In this document: positions 44,312 to 54,783 of the stretch, in pieces | Numbering within the stretch: position 1 is the first letter of the stretch | Layout of the letters: each line of letters opens with the position of its first letter | NCBI GenBank assembly: GCA_903813345.2 | Contig: CAIIXF020000001.1 | Coordinates: forward strand, 27,579,915-27,643,914 | Direction: 5' to 3' | Source of the DNA: Owenia fusiformis | Taxonomy: Eukaryota > Annelida > Polychaeta > Sabellida > Oweniidae | DNA length: 64,000 nucleotides | Program-made: the position numbers and the translations under genes | The notes under the pieces: model-generated | Database searches by the model: none | What the model saw: the letters and a program-made list of their open reading frames with translations, nothing else | What the model was told of the DNA's origin: nothing

Positions 44312-45892
44312 AGGTGTCAAAATTGCTAAAAAATAATGTAGTTGTTACAATTATTTGCTTGGATAAACAGGAAATTACATATCTTAATTGATTAATCTGA
44401 TTTAGTTGGAATCGAAGTTCGACCAACCAAGGCAATGCAATCAACAACTCTTGCAAATGTGAACGGAAGTCGTAAAGACAAAAAGTACAAGAATCGTGAT
44501 CAATGTAAAGTATCACATTTAAGACACATCTTTGAATATCGGGTAGGATAAACATTCCAAAATGAAGAAGAATCATTTAGAATGTTTGATTTGTTGCCAA
44601 TATAGACTATCTTAAATGAATGAAATAAAAGGCATCGCGGGCCACTAAAGCCGATGAGTGAAAACAATTATAATTGACGCATCTAGATCACTCAATATAA
44701 CGGTAAGTGAATAGGTTTGTGTAGATACGTCGAGGAAAATAAGCTATTTCGAGGCGTGAAATAATCTGATTACGCTGATTAATAATTACGCGTGGCTATA
44801 AACAGTGTTGTGTAGAACAAAAACAAGATAACTGAACGACCTATTAAGGAACTGTACTTCAGTTTCAAAGTGTTTCAAAGATATTTCCGTATGTTCAAAA
44901 ACACAAAATTTATATTTTAGGCTATCCATATTTTTCAGATATCTCCAATTCATATTACAGGGGAACATAATCAAGTTTCCGAGAAGAATTTACACTCGCT
45001 ACTCAAAATGAGGTACGGACACAAGTACAGACATGGGCTCTACCACCTGATCTGATAGAGCCCATGGTACAGAGGATAGCCTAGTGAAGGCATCTATCTA
45101 ATCTTTGAAATCTCGTTAAGGTCTCGTTTAATGAAATTTTAGGAGATCTGTATTTTTAACAATGAAGACTAACATTTTTTCTATTTGAATTCTATGTCTA
45201 ATTTTCTATCAAAACAAATTAGTTTTTGCACTGTTATTTACCTTTATTCAAATTCTAGAAATTTTCAAGTTTTCTAAAAATGGTCGGGCTAAATCCCCAT
45301 TGACACAATGTTGAAAAACCTTCAAAGTTCATTTACTCTTACAAGGATCATGATTTTAATGTGAAATCGCAATCCATATGTCAGTAATATCATATAGTTA
45401 CATTCTAATGCCAATGGTGTTTTAAGTTGATTCAAATGGAATTACTTGTTAAATCAAAAAATTAAGTGACTCTTCTCATGTTATTTAGCCCTACCTATAC
45501 CCATGATGCCATCTACATGTATTTTTCTATTTATATTGAAAGGGTCAATTCTACAGAATCAGACTTTTTGGGGAATGCGTTGAGCGGGGACGTATCACAT
45601 CCTTTCAGGGTGTATCATTAACATTCTCAGGTTTAATTCTCCATTTTGTTCTGGTAAATATCATTATGATAAAATCGCAAAAATAACTTTCTAAGGGTGT
45701 GCTTAACGTGTGGCTAGCCATGCTTTACCACGGTGAATAAATGCACTAGTAAACCTTTGGTTTGTAAAATCGTGTTTTAAAGTAGAATACGTTATGCAGG
45801 ATTTCTCGGTTATTAGACGGACCAATTTCATTTTTGTATTTAATGACATTTTAGATGATACTTTTTTTCAATCGAGCCTCATAGACCTAGTA
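44312..45892. other. No gene recognised
   Basis: AT-rich DNA. A hairpin with 11-bp arms (CATGGGCTCTA / TAGAGCCCATG) lies at 45032-45066. Confidence 0.5.
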
Positions 45893-45962
45893 AGGGAACA
45901 TGGGGCAAAACGGCTCTAAAAATTTAATTTTAAGTTGTTCTGTACGGGGTATTTTCTTATCT

Positions 45963-46492
45963 CACTGGCGACCCACTCGATTACGCTGGTTACCGAAACG
46001 GTTCGTTTTGGTAACAAAATGTCGGAACGTCGAAGGTACGATTTTTCTCATTTCTTTATTTCACACGTTGTAGGCAGAATTCCCACGACATTTTGTATGA
46101 GTATCATATGTTTAAAAAAATGTACATACAATGTGCGAACAAATAGTTCAGAAGACAACAAAATCGTCGATTTAATTCTTCACTTAAGTTACATAAACGG
46201 TTTTTCGAAAAAAAGTTAAGATCTGCACTTTTAACCCAAACCGTTTATGTAACTTAAGTGAGGAATTAAATTGACGATATATTCTGTTGTCTTCTGAGCT
46301 ATTTTTTCGGCAAACATGAACATTTTCTAAAACATATGATACTGATATACGTCTGTGAGAAAAAAGTCGTGGGGATTCTGCCTACAACGCGTGGAATAAG
46401 GAAAAAAGAAAAATCGTACCTTCAACGTTCCGACATTTTGTTACCAAAACGAACCGTTTCGGTAACCAGCGTAATCGAGTGGATCACCAGTG
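45963..46492. mobile_element. 530-bp near-perfect foldback element, CAC..GTG ends, TATCT target duplication
   Basis: The ends CACTGGCGACCCACTCGATT and AATCGAGTGGATCACCAGTG are inverted, and the arms (to about 46210 and from 46235) pair almost throughout, leaving a loop of about 25 bp. It is flanked by TATCT at 45958-45962 and 46493-46497. An open frame in the left arm is not considered a gene. Confidence 0.87.
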
Positions 46493-46510
46493 TATCTGTC
46501 AATCATCGCG

Positions 46511-46744
46511 AGTAGTTACAGAAACGAGAGTTCTGACACACCTATAACATGGAGTCCTATGGGGAGGGACACGATTTTTCATAGTACCCTCCCTAACATG
46601 GGCTCCAATGGGGAGGGACATCTGTGAGCCTCCCTGAGCTCGGGAGGCACATACGGGGACCCCACCCCTCCCCCCCTCGGCGTGGTGGCGTGTACATATT
46701 TCGGGGATCTCGGCCCCTAGGGGTAACGGACGCCCTACCCCACG
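46511..46744 (+). repeat. Left terminal inverted repeat of the Maverick-like element
   Basis: 234 bp, G+C-rich. Near-identical to the right repeat, and it preserves the empty site for the mariner (CCCCGAAATATGTACACG on the complementary strand). Confidence 0.9.
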
Positions 46745-47186
46745 TCTGTACGTTTACTGTAAGGGATACTATTCGAATTCCCGCCAAAAATAAATCGATA
46801 AACCAGTACGCGTCGTAAATGTCACTACCTTATTTATAAAGTGCGGCCCAGGCGGATTATCGATTACCTATCAACCAGGCGTTTCGTACTCGCGAGGTCT
46901 TATCGTTTTAAGGTCATCCAGCTGTCAGTTTACGAAACAAATTACTCTGGACTGTACTTTAAAGTGCGGACCTAACTCGATAATCGATTATCAATCAACC
47001 ATCCATCAACTTTAATTAGTGTAACGTCCTTCATCGATTTAAGATCATACCGTTTTATGGATGTTATATTTGATTGTGATAAATATTTATTTTGCCAATT
47101 CGTCAACACACTTCTTTTCAAAATACATCAAATAAATACATATTTACATTATAACATTCAAAATTCTTCATTGAATCAGACACAAG

Positions 47187-48288
47187 TTACAAAGGTATTA
47201 AATCGGAATCTTTAACCCACGAATCAAACTTTTTTGGCCAATATTGACAACGCACTAAATGTTCCCGTTGCCCTCGTCTTGTTCGTGTTTTCAAGATTTT
47301 TTCTACTTTCCAAATATCATCTTCATTCGCTTGTACTCTTTGAAGCTCCGATTGGTAAAAAGTACCCTTAATGTCTTCATTTTGAAAATCATTTAAACGA
47401 TATAACGGGAGGCCCTGTCTAATGAAACGTTTCGCTACTTTAAAAATTTCCCCTGTCCAATGCTCGTTGTATTCTCTTGTAAAAACATGTCTCGACTGGG
47501 TAATTCTAACCAAAGCTCCAATGGGAAATTTAAATATATATTTAGACCTAGTTTTAACGACAGCTAATTTTGGGATAGTACATCCGCCACCAAATGGCCA
47601 GTTCATCGTCTTCAGTTACATTTTTAGGAGCCATCTTTATGCTCCTATGCCAGGTGGCGTTATAACTTTTAACAAAATTTTGCAAATTGTCTATATATCT
47701 ATAGTTCTGTTTATATGTCATGAACCTCATCATTTTCGTCTTCAATGTCTTTATAAGGCGCTCGGAAAAGTTGGCTTTGGGCGTATTTTCCGTAACAAAA
47801 TGGCGTACTCCCCATCGAGCCAGCAATGTCTGTACGACCCTCGCGCGAAATTCTTGACCTTTATCTGTTCTAATGACATCTGGTTGACGCTGCCCTTCTT
47901 TGAAGATGTCATCAAAGGCCTCTGCAACAGCTTTACCCGTCTTGTTAGGTAGAGGCTTAACCCAGGCAAAACGGGACATGATGTCAATGACGACTAGGAT
48001 AAATTTCGTATTGTCATTCTCTGTTGACCAAGTAGACATATCCATGAGATCAGCATCCCATTGTTCATCAATATGTGAAACATATACTTTATTCCGAGTA
48101 AATTGTCTCTTATAAGGTCTCTGTAGGCCATAAGCTTCTTGATTGTCCAGCCATTTCTTTATCTGATAACGGGACAGCTGGTATTTCCCATCATTTAGTA
48201 CAGCTCTATAGAGTTTGTCTGGTCCAGCAAAGGCTCCAGAATTTCGACTGTCAAAGTATAATTTCTTTAGATAGTCTTGATATGCCAT
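47187..48288 (-). pseudogene. Maverick-type DDE integrase with chromodomain, one frameshift
   Basis: Retroviral-type integrases insert element DNA into the genome. The first frame (48288-47554, 244 aa) has the N-terminal SGAFAGPDKLYRAV block, then a core with Asp80 (DADLMD), Asp142 (RTDKGQEF) and Glu176 (ANFSERLIKTLK); 33 residues separate the last two. The second frame (47606-47187) holds KFPIGALVRI and a chromodomain ending WPKKFDSWVKDSDLIPL. The two overlap in different frames, and the domain order is normal for this family, so a single one-base shift near 47570 splits one gene. It may be a mutation, a sequencing error or, less likely, translational frameshifting. The closest kin I recognise is the transposon-derived F54H12.3-type integrase. 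Confidence 0.85.
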
Positions 48289-48347
48289 CTTACACTGTCG
48301 GAATCTAACTCCTTAATGACGATCTCTCTTTAAATTGCTAATATTTA

Positions 48348-49943
48348 TCACTCAGTGCTTGATTCAACAGCCTCGTTTTCGGATTCACTCTGTTCTTCCT
48401 CAGAACTACTTTCCTGGTCTGTATCCTCTATAAAGACCTCATCAAACTTGTGTTTGTTTTTTAAAAGTGTCTTCCTAATGGCTAAGTTCACAGAGACACC
48501 CCTCCTCATCATATTAATTATTGAATCAATTGTATTTCTGTGTAACGCATTGTCTTTTACATCAACCGTTAGCTTGACGAATTGTTTATATCCTTTCATA
48601 AATTCTTCCTTATTCTTCGACAATAGTTTATTATCTGCCTTTTCTACAGCCTCTGTCTTATCCATCCCTCTATCCATATACTCATCCACTTTACGTCGGT
48701 GGTCTTCCTCATTCTGTCTTAAAGACCACTTCTTTAAGAATGCAAATGTTTCATTTGCTTTCAAATCACCATCATCGTCATCAACGTCATTGTCTTTGTC
48801 TTGAGGAATCTTCTCCTCAATATTTTGGGTAGATTGGGTCCTCATCCTCTTGGGTAGTGGTCCCTGATCTTGACACCACTTTTTTATATGCCTCTGTAAG
48901 TCGTGAATGCTATCAAATACTAAACCACAGTCATCACAGGATACCATGTTGTCTTCTCGAAATTCACGTTCCAAGTAAGGGTAGTTCTTAACATCACTAC
49001 TATTTATAAATGTTGTCGTCGGAAAGTCGACTTCTGAAATACCCTGTCTTTCAAGTAAGTGTTTTGAATCATTCATTGGTTCCTTGAAGTTGCGGGAATC
49101 GTGATGAGTTTCAAATTCAACTTCACTTTTAGTAAAGGCATTTGGTTTCAATCTGCTGTGCTCCGAAGTTTCTTGCTTCAGATCAAGAAGCAGGTAACCA
49201 TAGGGTCGACTAGTTGCGTTGGTATATGCTCTGACCAACTTGTTTCCATTTCCGGGGTACATCTGCCTCGATAAGAATGCCACCTGTTGGCGATCTCTCG
49301 CGTTATTAAACAGTATCATATAGTGAGAGTTTAAGCTCATCGATCTATTCATTTTTCCTTGATGATACATATTCTGGAGTAGGCATATCACAGACAGATT
49401 TCGATGGTGACTGCCTTTGCTATAGAGATCACATATCCGTTGATCATTTGTTGCCTCATTCATAAGATCATCGAGAAGCATCAAAGTAGGAACTGAAGTG
49501 TCAAGGTATCTTGAATCATCAATATCCTCTGGTATTCCCTTCACAAATTCCAAATGTGGGTATTTTCTTAGCTCTTCGTAGGCAGGCTGCCATTGACCAT
49601 AACACCAGATGATTCTTCTAGGAATTGGGGATATATACCGTTCAACATTTTTGATCAAGTGCTTCATAAGCCAGGTCTTCCCCGACGATGTTGGTCCGGC
49701 TGAAAATACAAAACAAAACAAAAAATATTTTTTAATAAATTGACATGCTCTCTTTCTATATTTAGAAACCTATCAGACTTTTAATTTCAACATGTCCATG
49801 CCTATACCTGCTATCATAGTAAACGGATGTTTCAGCATAACATCAGACTGATGCATTTTTTCTCCATGAAACTTATTCATATGCCTTGATAGGTTATCAC
49901 CTCTCGTAAAATTCACACTACACTCAGAACAATTGAAAGACAT
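48348..49943 (-). CDS. Zinc-finger P-loop ATPase of the Maverick-like element, two exons, 495 aa
   Basis: Exon 1 is 49943-49808 and exon 2 is 49699-48348 (stop). The 108-bp intron has GTATAG..TTTTCAG ends and joins inside an Ala codon. Joining it places a C2H2 finger (C5, C8, H21, H26) and HPFTMIA directly before Walker A, GPTSSGKT (residues 47-54). Walker B is TLMLLDDLM (about 118-126), then LLQN (152-155). A second, C2HC-type finger spans about 300-321. The tail is acidic, rich in Ser and Glu, and probably partly disordered. The fold is consistent with HerA/FtsK-type packaging ATPases of Mavericks, but that role is inferred. The frame is intact, unlike the integrase. It lies 59 bp upstream of the integrase ATG on the same strand. 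Confidence 0.83.
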
Positions 49944-50106
49944 GTTGTCTGTTCAAGATCTATCAGTAAAATGACTCAAAACATGGACAACTTAAAATAT
50001 ATAAGAATATTCTAATGTGCAGTATTTTGATTGGTTCAAAATGTGTCAATTAAGATCAATTCTAAACATAAACAGGCATTTATGACATTATAAACTATTG
50101 AATATT

Positions 50107-50445
50107 AAAGTAAAGGGAGGGGACGAGGTTTGGAAGATGGAGAAGAGACAGGAGGAGGTTGGGTGGAAGTAGGAGGAGGTATGAGGTAAGGAGGAGGTAG
50201 GGAGGAGGTGGGAGGAGGTAAGGAAGAGGTTCGAGGAGGTAAGGAGGAGGTAATGATGAGGTAGGGAGGAGGTAGGAGGAGGTGGGAGGAGGTAAGGAGG
50301 AAGCGGGAGGAGGTAGAGAGGAGGTGGGAGAAGGTAAGGAAGAGGTAAGGAGGATATAGGGAGGAGGTAATGATGAGGTAGGGAGGAGGCGGGGGGAGGT
50401 AAGGAGGAGGTAAGGAGGAAGTGGGAGGAGGTAGGGAAAAGATGG
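50107..50445. repeat. Polypurine GGAGGAGGT repeat
   Basis: About 330 bp of AGGAGGTAAGGAGGAGGTGG-like sequence with almost no pyrimidine except single T residues. It lies upstream of the ATPase gene, inside the Maverick-like element. Such tracts can form triplex or G-quadruplex structures. Confidence 0.9.
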
Positions 50446-50446
50446 C

Positions 50447-50650
50447 TAACTTCCGCTTTAAAACCTACCCAGGCCGACTAAAAGATGCCTCACTTCCGCT
50501 ATGATGTCACCCTCTTGCCCAGACAGATGCAAAATGGCTGACTTCCTGCTAGAAAGCTTCAAAATGGCCGACTTCCGGTTAAATGGCTGACTTCCGGGCT
50601 GACTTCCGGTCAAGTGGCTGACTTTCTGTCAAAATGGCTAACTTCCGGAA
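50447..50650 (-). promoter_or_regulatory. Array of ETS-like (CCGGAAGT) and YY1-like (GCCATTTT) motifs
   Basis: The + strand shows eight ACTTCC-type cores (ACTTCCGG, ACTTCCGC, ACTTCCTG and one decayed ACTTTCTG), most preceded by ATGGCTG or ATGGCCG. On the - strand, toward the ATPase start, this reads as alternating CCGGAAGT and GCCATTTT. These two words are the binding sites of ETS factors and YY1 in TATA-less animal promoters. A promoter role is an inference from position and motif. Confidence 0.6.
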
Positions 50651-50706
50651 CGTATAGTCGTGGGGTAGGGCGTCCGTTACCCCTAGGGGCCGAGATCCCC
50701 GAAATA

Positions 50707-52645
50707 CCAGGTCGTTCAATAAGTTCTCATAATTTTGCTCTCATTTTAAGAGTTTTTTATATTTTTCCATGAAAATTTCACAGACGATGCAGAATGTATC
50801 TGTGTAACAACCCTGCAAAAATTAAGTTTTAATTCTAATGGTCGTGAAAATGGCGGTTGTTATAGTAACATGAAAAATGGGTAGGCGGGGCAGATTATTT
50901 GACGTCATAGTGGCATATAATTCAGTTCAACATTGTGGAGAGTAACAAGTGTTTTAATGTCATGTAGTCCCATTTATCCCATGAAATAGTATGGGGTAAA
51001 TGTTTCTATTCCTACTTTAAATGCTCAAAATAATGTCCATTGGATGCGACACACTTTCGATGACGTTCTACCCAATCCTGGAAGATTTTATGGAATCCAT
51101 CAGGAAATCTAGCTCTGAGAGCATTTTGGACTGCATTCTGCAAATCTTCTGTCGATGCAAATCGAAAACCTCTCAGCTCATCTTTCATTCGGCCAAACAC
51201 GCCAAAGTCGCATGGGGCTTCATCAGGTGAATATGGTGCCTGTGGGAGAACTTCCATTCCGAGTTCTCCTATGGTGTTCAGTACAAGTTCTGCCCGGTGA
51301 CACGGGGCATTATCCTGATGAAATATTCTTGTCGCCAACTCTAGGAGGGGGCGTTTCTTTGAGAAGGCCCGTTTGAGATGCCTCTTGAGAACCTGAAATA
51401 GTCAGTAGGATAGGATACTAATGCCTTTAACATTTGTACTTAACCATTTTTATAGTTCAAATCTGATTTTAAATTTGATTTGATTTAATGTTTTTACTCT
51501 TATATTGATTAATTTATTAATAATGAATAAGCTTACCATTGCATAATAGTCCTTGTTTATTCTCTGACCATCAGGAATTGCATGCGTAAGCAGCACCCCA
51601 GAGCTATCCAAAAACACAATGAACATCACCTTGCCGTCATTTTTGGTCAGTTTTGCCAGGGTTGAAATGGGAGTAGGTGAGTTCTTAGTTCTCCAACCAC
51701 TTGATGCTCTCTTCCCAAGGGGCTCATAATAGCTGACGTACACCTCGTCGCATGTGATAATTCGTTGAAGAAAACTATCCCCTTCATCTTGGTATCGTCT
51801 TAGAAATTCTTGGGAAACCTCAACTCTGCGGGCTCTCTGGTCACTAGTTAACTCCTTTGGCACCCATTTAGCACACATGAGGTTCATTTTAAGCTTCTCT
51901 TTCAGAATGAAGTGTGTTCTACCTATACTAATGTTCACATTCTCACTAAGTTCCCGTACAGAGATGCGGCGATCATCATCTAGAACTGTCTTAACTCTTT
52001 CAACAGCCTTTGGGCTGGTGACTTTTACCGGTCTGCCAGTCCGTTTTTCATCCATCACAGATTTTCTTCCCTCTGAACCAAACCTTTGATACCATTGGTA
52101 TATGGTAGGTGTGCTCATTAACTCCTTTCCATAAATATCTTGAACTGCTTTTATTGTTTCTCCTCTTGATTTCTTGGATAACACACAAAATCTTATCACA
52201 CTACGGATTTGAATTTGAATTTCATCTTGACTTTTCACAAGACCACAGTCAGCTGCCATCTTGGGTCTCTCTATTGAAACCTTTTCTGTGATGTCATACC
52301 TTTTTATGTGATGTCACAGTAATAACTATACTCAGAAAAGTTGCATCTTTCACACTGATGTCAAAACCTGTTTCTATGGTTGCAAATCTTTCAGATAAAA
52401 CATATGACATTTCAAGATGAAATCTAACTACATCCATGGATTTTACGATCAAATAAAGTTGCCCCGCCTACCGATTTTTGACGTTACTATAGCAACCGCC
52501 ATTTCCACAACCATTAGAATTAATACATAATCTTTGCAGAGTTGTTACACAGATACATTCTGCATCGTCTGTGAAATTTTCATGGAAAAATATAAAAAAC
52601 TCTTAAAATGAGAGCAAAATTATGAGAACTTATTGAACGACCTGG
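50707..52645 (-). mobile_element. Mariner transposon, 1939 bp, apparently intact
   Basis: Inverted ends begin CCAGGTCGTTCAATAAGTTC on both sides. The first 105 bp or so are identical and similarity continues for about 190 bp. TA flanks both ends (50705-50706, 52646-52647), and the left terminal repeat of the host element shows the empty target. It carries one complete transposase gene on the - strand. Confidence 0.93.
51012..52259 (-). CDS. Mariner DD34D transposase with one intron, 367 aa
   Basis: Transposases of this family cut and paste DNA between TIRs at TA sites. Exon 1 (52259-51537) encodes the helix-turn-helix region (TIYQWYQRFGSEGRKSV), the GRPVKV linker, WVPKELT and the first catalytic Asp171 (ITCDEVYVSYYEP). 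Exon 2 (51392-51012) encodes Asp268 (FHQDNAPCH) and Asp303 (YSPDEAPCDF), with exactly 34 residues between them. The intron (51536-51393, GTAAGC..TTTCAG) joins in phase 0 after YYAM. The length is normal for mariner and no stop or shift is seen, so the enzyme may be functional. Confidence 0.9.
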
Positions 52646-53609
52646 TATGTACACGCCACCACGCCGAGGGGGGAGGGGTGGGGTCCCCGTATGTGCCTCC
52701 CGAGCTCAGGGAGGCTCACAGATGTCCCTCCCCATTGGAGCCCATGTTAGGGAGGGTACTATGAAAAATCGTGTCCCTCCCCATAGGACTCCATGTTATA
52801 GGTGTGTCAGAACTCTCGTTTCTGTAACTACTATCGCGCACTTTGATGTTCCACTTTATCAATGGTTTGTGGTTTACATTTTTCGAGTGTTTTATACTTT
52901 CCTAGGACTATCTTCTGTGATTTTTCAATGGTCAAAAATATTGTCGAGAGTGGGGCAAAACGGCCCATGGGTGGGGCAAAACGGCCCACCCTCTGTTACA
53001 TGGGTTTTAAAACCAAAATTAATCAATTACAAGACTCGTCCACACACATAATATCTCAGACGTTCAAACCTTTGACAGATAAAGTATTCTTAACCCCTAC
53101 CATAATTCTAGTCATTCGATATGTGTCGGAAGGAATTAAGGTACAAGCCAAATGTTAAAATCGTTATATTTGAAAACCAATTGCTCTTGCACAATAAGAT
53201 TTTTGTATGTTATAACATGTGTGGGCCATTTTGCCCCAAAGACATGTGAATTTTCAAATAGACCTCTTAATTTGCCTAATAGTTGAAGCTTGAAATTTTT
53301 ACAAATAAAAAATAAATGTGCATACTCTATGTAAAATGTTAAATCAGAATCAAAACGATATTCTATCATTTTGTTGCCGGATTTTTTTAGAGATTCTCGT
53401 GGGAGGGGTTATTTACAAAAAGAGGGTGAAAAGTAGAATTACCTCTAAAGCGAGACGCTGCTTGGTTATAATGGGCGGTCGAGAAGGTGGCAGAAATTTC
53501 AAAATTCGATTATGTGACTTTTGAAGAACCATCTTTTTATAGGTTCAAAAGATATTTCGATAGGCCACTTTGCCCCAGACGGCCGTTTTGCCCAATGTTC
53601 CCCTAGTAC

Positions 53610-53968
53610 TTGAATCATGACAATATAACATCGTTAAATTCGTTTAAATTAGAAATGCTCTCGGTTTGGAATTTGATTTTACAATAAAGCTGTAATTTGT
53701 GCATTTAGATCGCTTTTGTTACATTGACGTAAGTCCGTCAAAGTAACATAAGTTACATTGGTAATATAACGGGGTTTCGTCAATGCAACAAAAGCGAGAG
53801 GCTCAGTATATGAATTACAGCTTCACGATTTACAAAACAAATTCCAAATCAAGAAACTTATTAAAACTAGGCTATTTTCTAGCTTTGGGCCAAATTATAA
53901 TCTGCAACTTGACTTATTAGGTTTAAATCGAGAAGCCAAAAATTCGTAACCATTCCGTCAAAGTAACT
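53610..53968. mobile_element. Foldback repeat family C, truncated copy
   Basis: Shares GCTCTCGGTTTGGAATTTGA, AATAAAGCTGTAATT, CGCTTTTGTTACATTGACGT and TCTAGCTTTGGGCCAAATTA with the fuller copy at 62378-62832. The right end, CCGTCAAAGTAACTAAG, resembles that copy's left end in inverse. The left end is missing where the GGGAACAT element begins. Confidence 0.75.
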
Positions 53969-54461
53969 AAGAAAAATTCGGTATAACCTCAAGTTCGGTA
54001 GCCTACAATGCGCGTCGGTATAATGGGTTTCGGAAGACTATAATGCGCGGACTCCCTTTTGCCAAGGGGAAACGAACTCCCGTGCAGTGATATATCTATA
54101 CCGAGACACTGCATAGGAGTTCGAAGGGGAAATTCACGTTTCGTAAAAACATATACAAGGGTTCACATTTAACCATTTTGGTCCAAACTTAAATCATTAC
54201 TTGAAAAGTAGTCAGAATAATGGAAAACTGATTTTGAAAGAATTTTTGTCGGAGTGGGAGGGTTTGCTCGCCTCACTGACTTGTTATATTCACCTCCGCC
54301 GGGCCATGCCCGGCCCTGGTCAGTCACAGGCCTGACACTATAGTCTAGTACTGAAATACAATAAATCAATCAATCTTACTCTTCTAAGGTAAGTCAACTT
54401 TACTGAACAAATTGAGACTAGTAAGTTACAGTGAGGCCAGAGATGGTTATATATAATAGCA

Positions 54462-54494
54462 CCCCCCCCCCCCCCCCCCCGGGGACCCCCCCCC
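54462..54494 (+). repeat. Poly-C / G tract upstream of RCC2
   Basis: Nineteen C (54462-54480), four G, A, then nine C. Prone to slippage. Similar G/C runs occur near 12346, 23488, 32971 and 55985 in an otherwise AT-rich sequence. Confidence 0.95.
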
Positions 54495-54677
54495 AGCTCA
54501 AGAGTGCCAGAAAAAAATTGAGTGAAACTTGAGACCTATGTCAAGGGTTGAAAAAAATTCAAAAATTATTTTGGAGTACCAGTTGCTTTTACATTATACA
54601 TATTTGTACACAAAGCTGTTCAAACATGTAAAGGAGGAATAAACAATTAGTCATTTCCTTTCGTTTCATGATGCACA

Positions 54678-54687
54678 TCTCGCGAGA
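54678..54687. promoter_or_regulatory. TCTCGCGAGA promoter element of RCC2
   Basis: A perfect copy of the palindromic CGCG element recognised by BANP at TATA-less housekeeping promoters lies 97 bp upstream of the RCC2 ATG. Motif and position fit a core promoter; use in this organism is inferred. Confidence 0.75.
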
Positions 54688-54783
54688 ATCTAACGAGACT
54701 TTCTCATGCCGTAAAATCTTTTACGGTTTCTTTGTCAAAATATACACTAAAACACCACATTCACCGTTCAAATCAAGTCAAAT

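Larger units (their letters stand above)
46511..52832 (-). mobile_element. Compact Maverick/Polinton-like element: integrase plus zinc-finger ATPase
   Basis: The ends are AGTAGTTACAG and CTGTAACTACT, flanked by a perfect 6-bp repeat ATCGCG (46505-46510 and 52833-52838). AG..CT ends with 6-bp target duplication are the known Maverick/Polinton signature. Terminal repeats of 234 bp (46511-46744; 50659-50706 plus 52648-52832) differ by one base in a C run. Removing the mariner leaves 4.4 kb carrying only a chromodomain integrase and a spliced ATPase, both on the - strand. I see no polymerase B, protease or capsid frames. Typical Mavericks are 15-20 kb, so this is either a deletion derivative or a distinct compact lineage. 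Confidence 0.85.
45893..53603. mobile_element. Short transposon with GGGAACAT.GGGCAAAACGGC ends, split by later insertions
   Basis: The left end AGGGAACATGGGGCAAAACG and the right end CGTTTTGCCCAATGTTCCCC are inverted, with TA on each outer side. Its own sequence appears to be 45893-45962 and about 52839-53603 (roughly 850 bp), which also carries five internal copies of GGGGCAAAACGGCC-like words. The Maverick-like element and a foldback element split it. Confidence 0.65.
40738..54055. mobile_element. Possible outer transposon, bounded by CCGACGCGCATT-rich inverted repeats
   Basis: 40738-40833 contains ACCCATTAAACCGACGCGCA, and 53975-54055 contains TGCGCGTCGGTATAATGGGT, its approximate reverse complement, with further paired ACCGA and CGCATT motifs. 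If these are true ends, the 13.3 kb between them is a nest into which all the elements below inserted. The match covers about 50-60 bp and is imperfect, and no target duplication was found. Confidence 0.4.

Noticed and set aside
45935-46219. 94-codon open frame in the 530-bp foldback element
   Set aside because: Runs across the arm of a palindrome and its target duplication; no family resemblance.
54169-54369. 66-codon - strand frame with GRAWPGGGEYN
   Set aside because: Looked like a retroelement fragment, but I could match no family or supporting neighbour.
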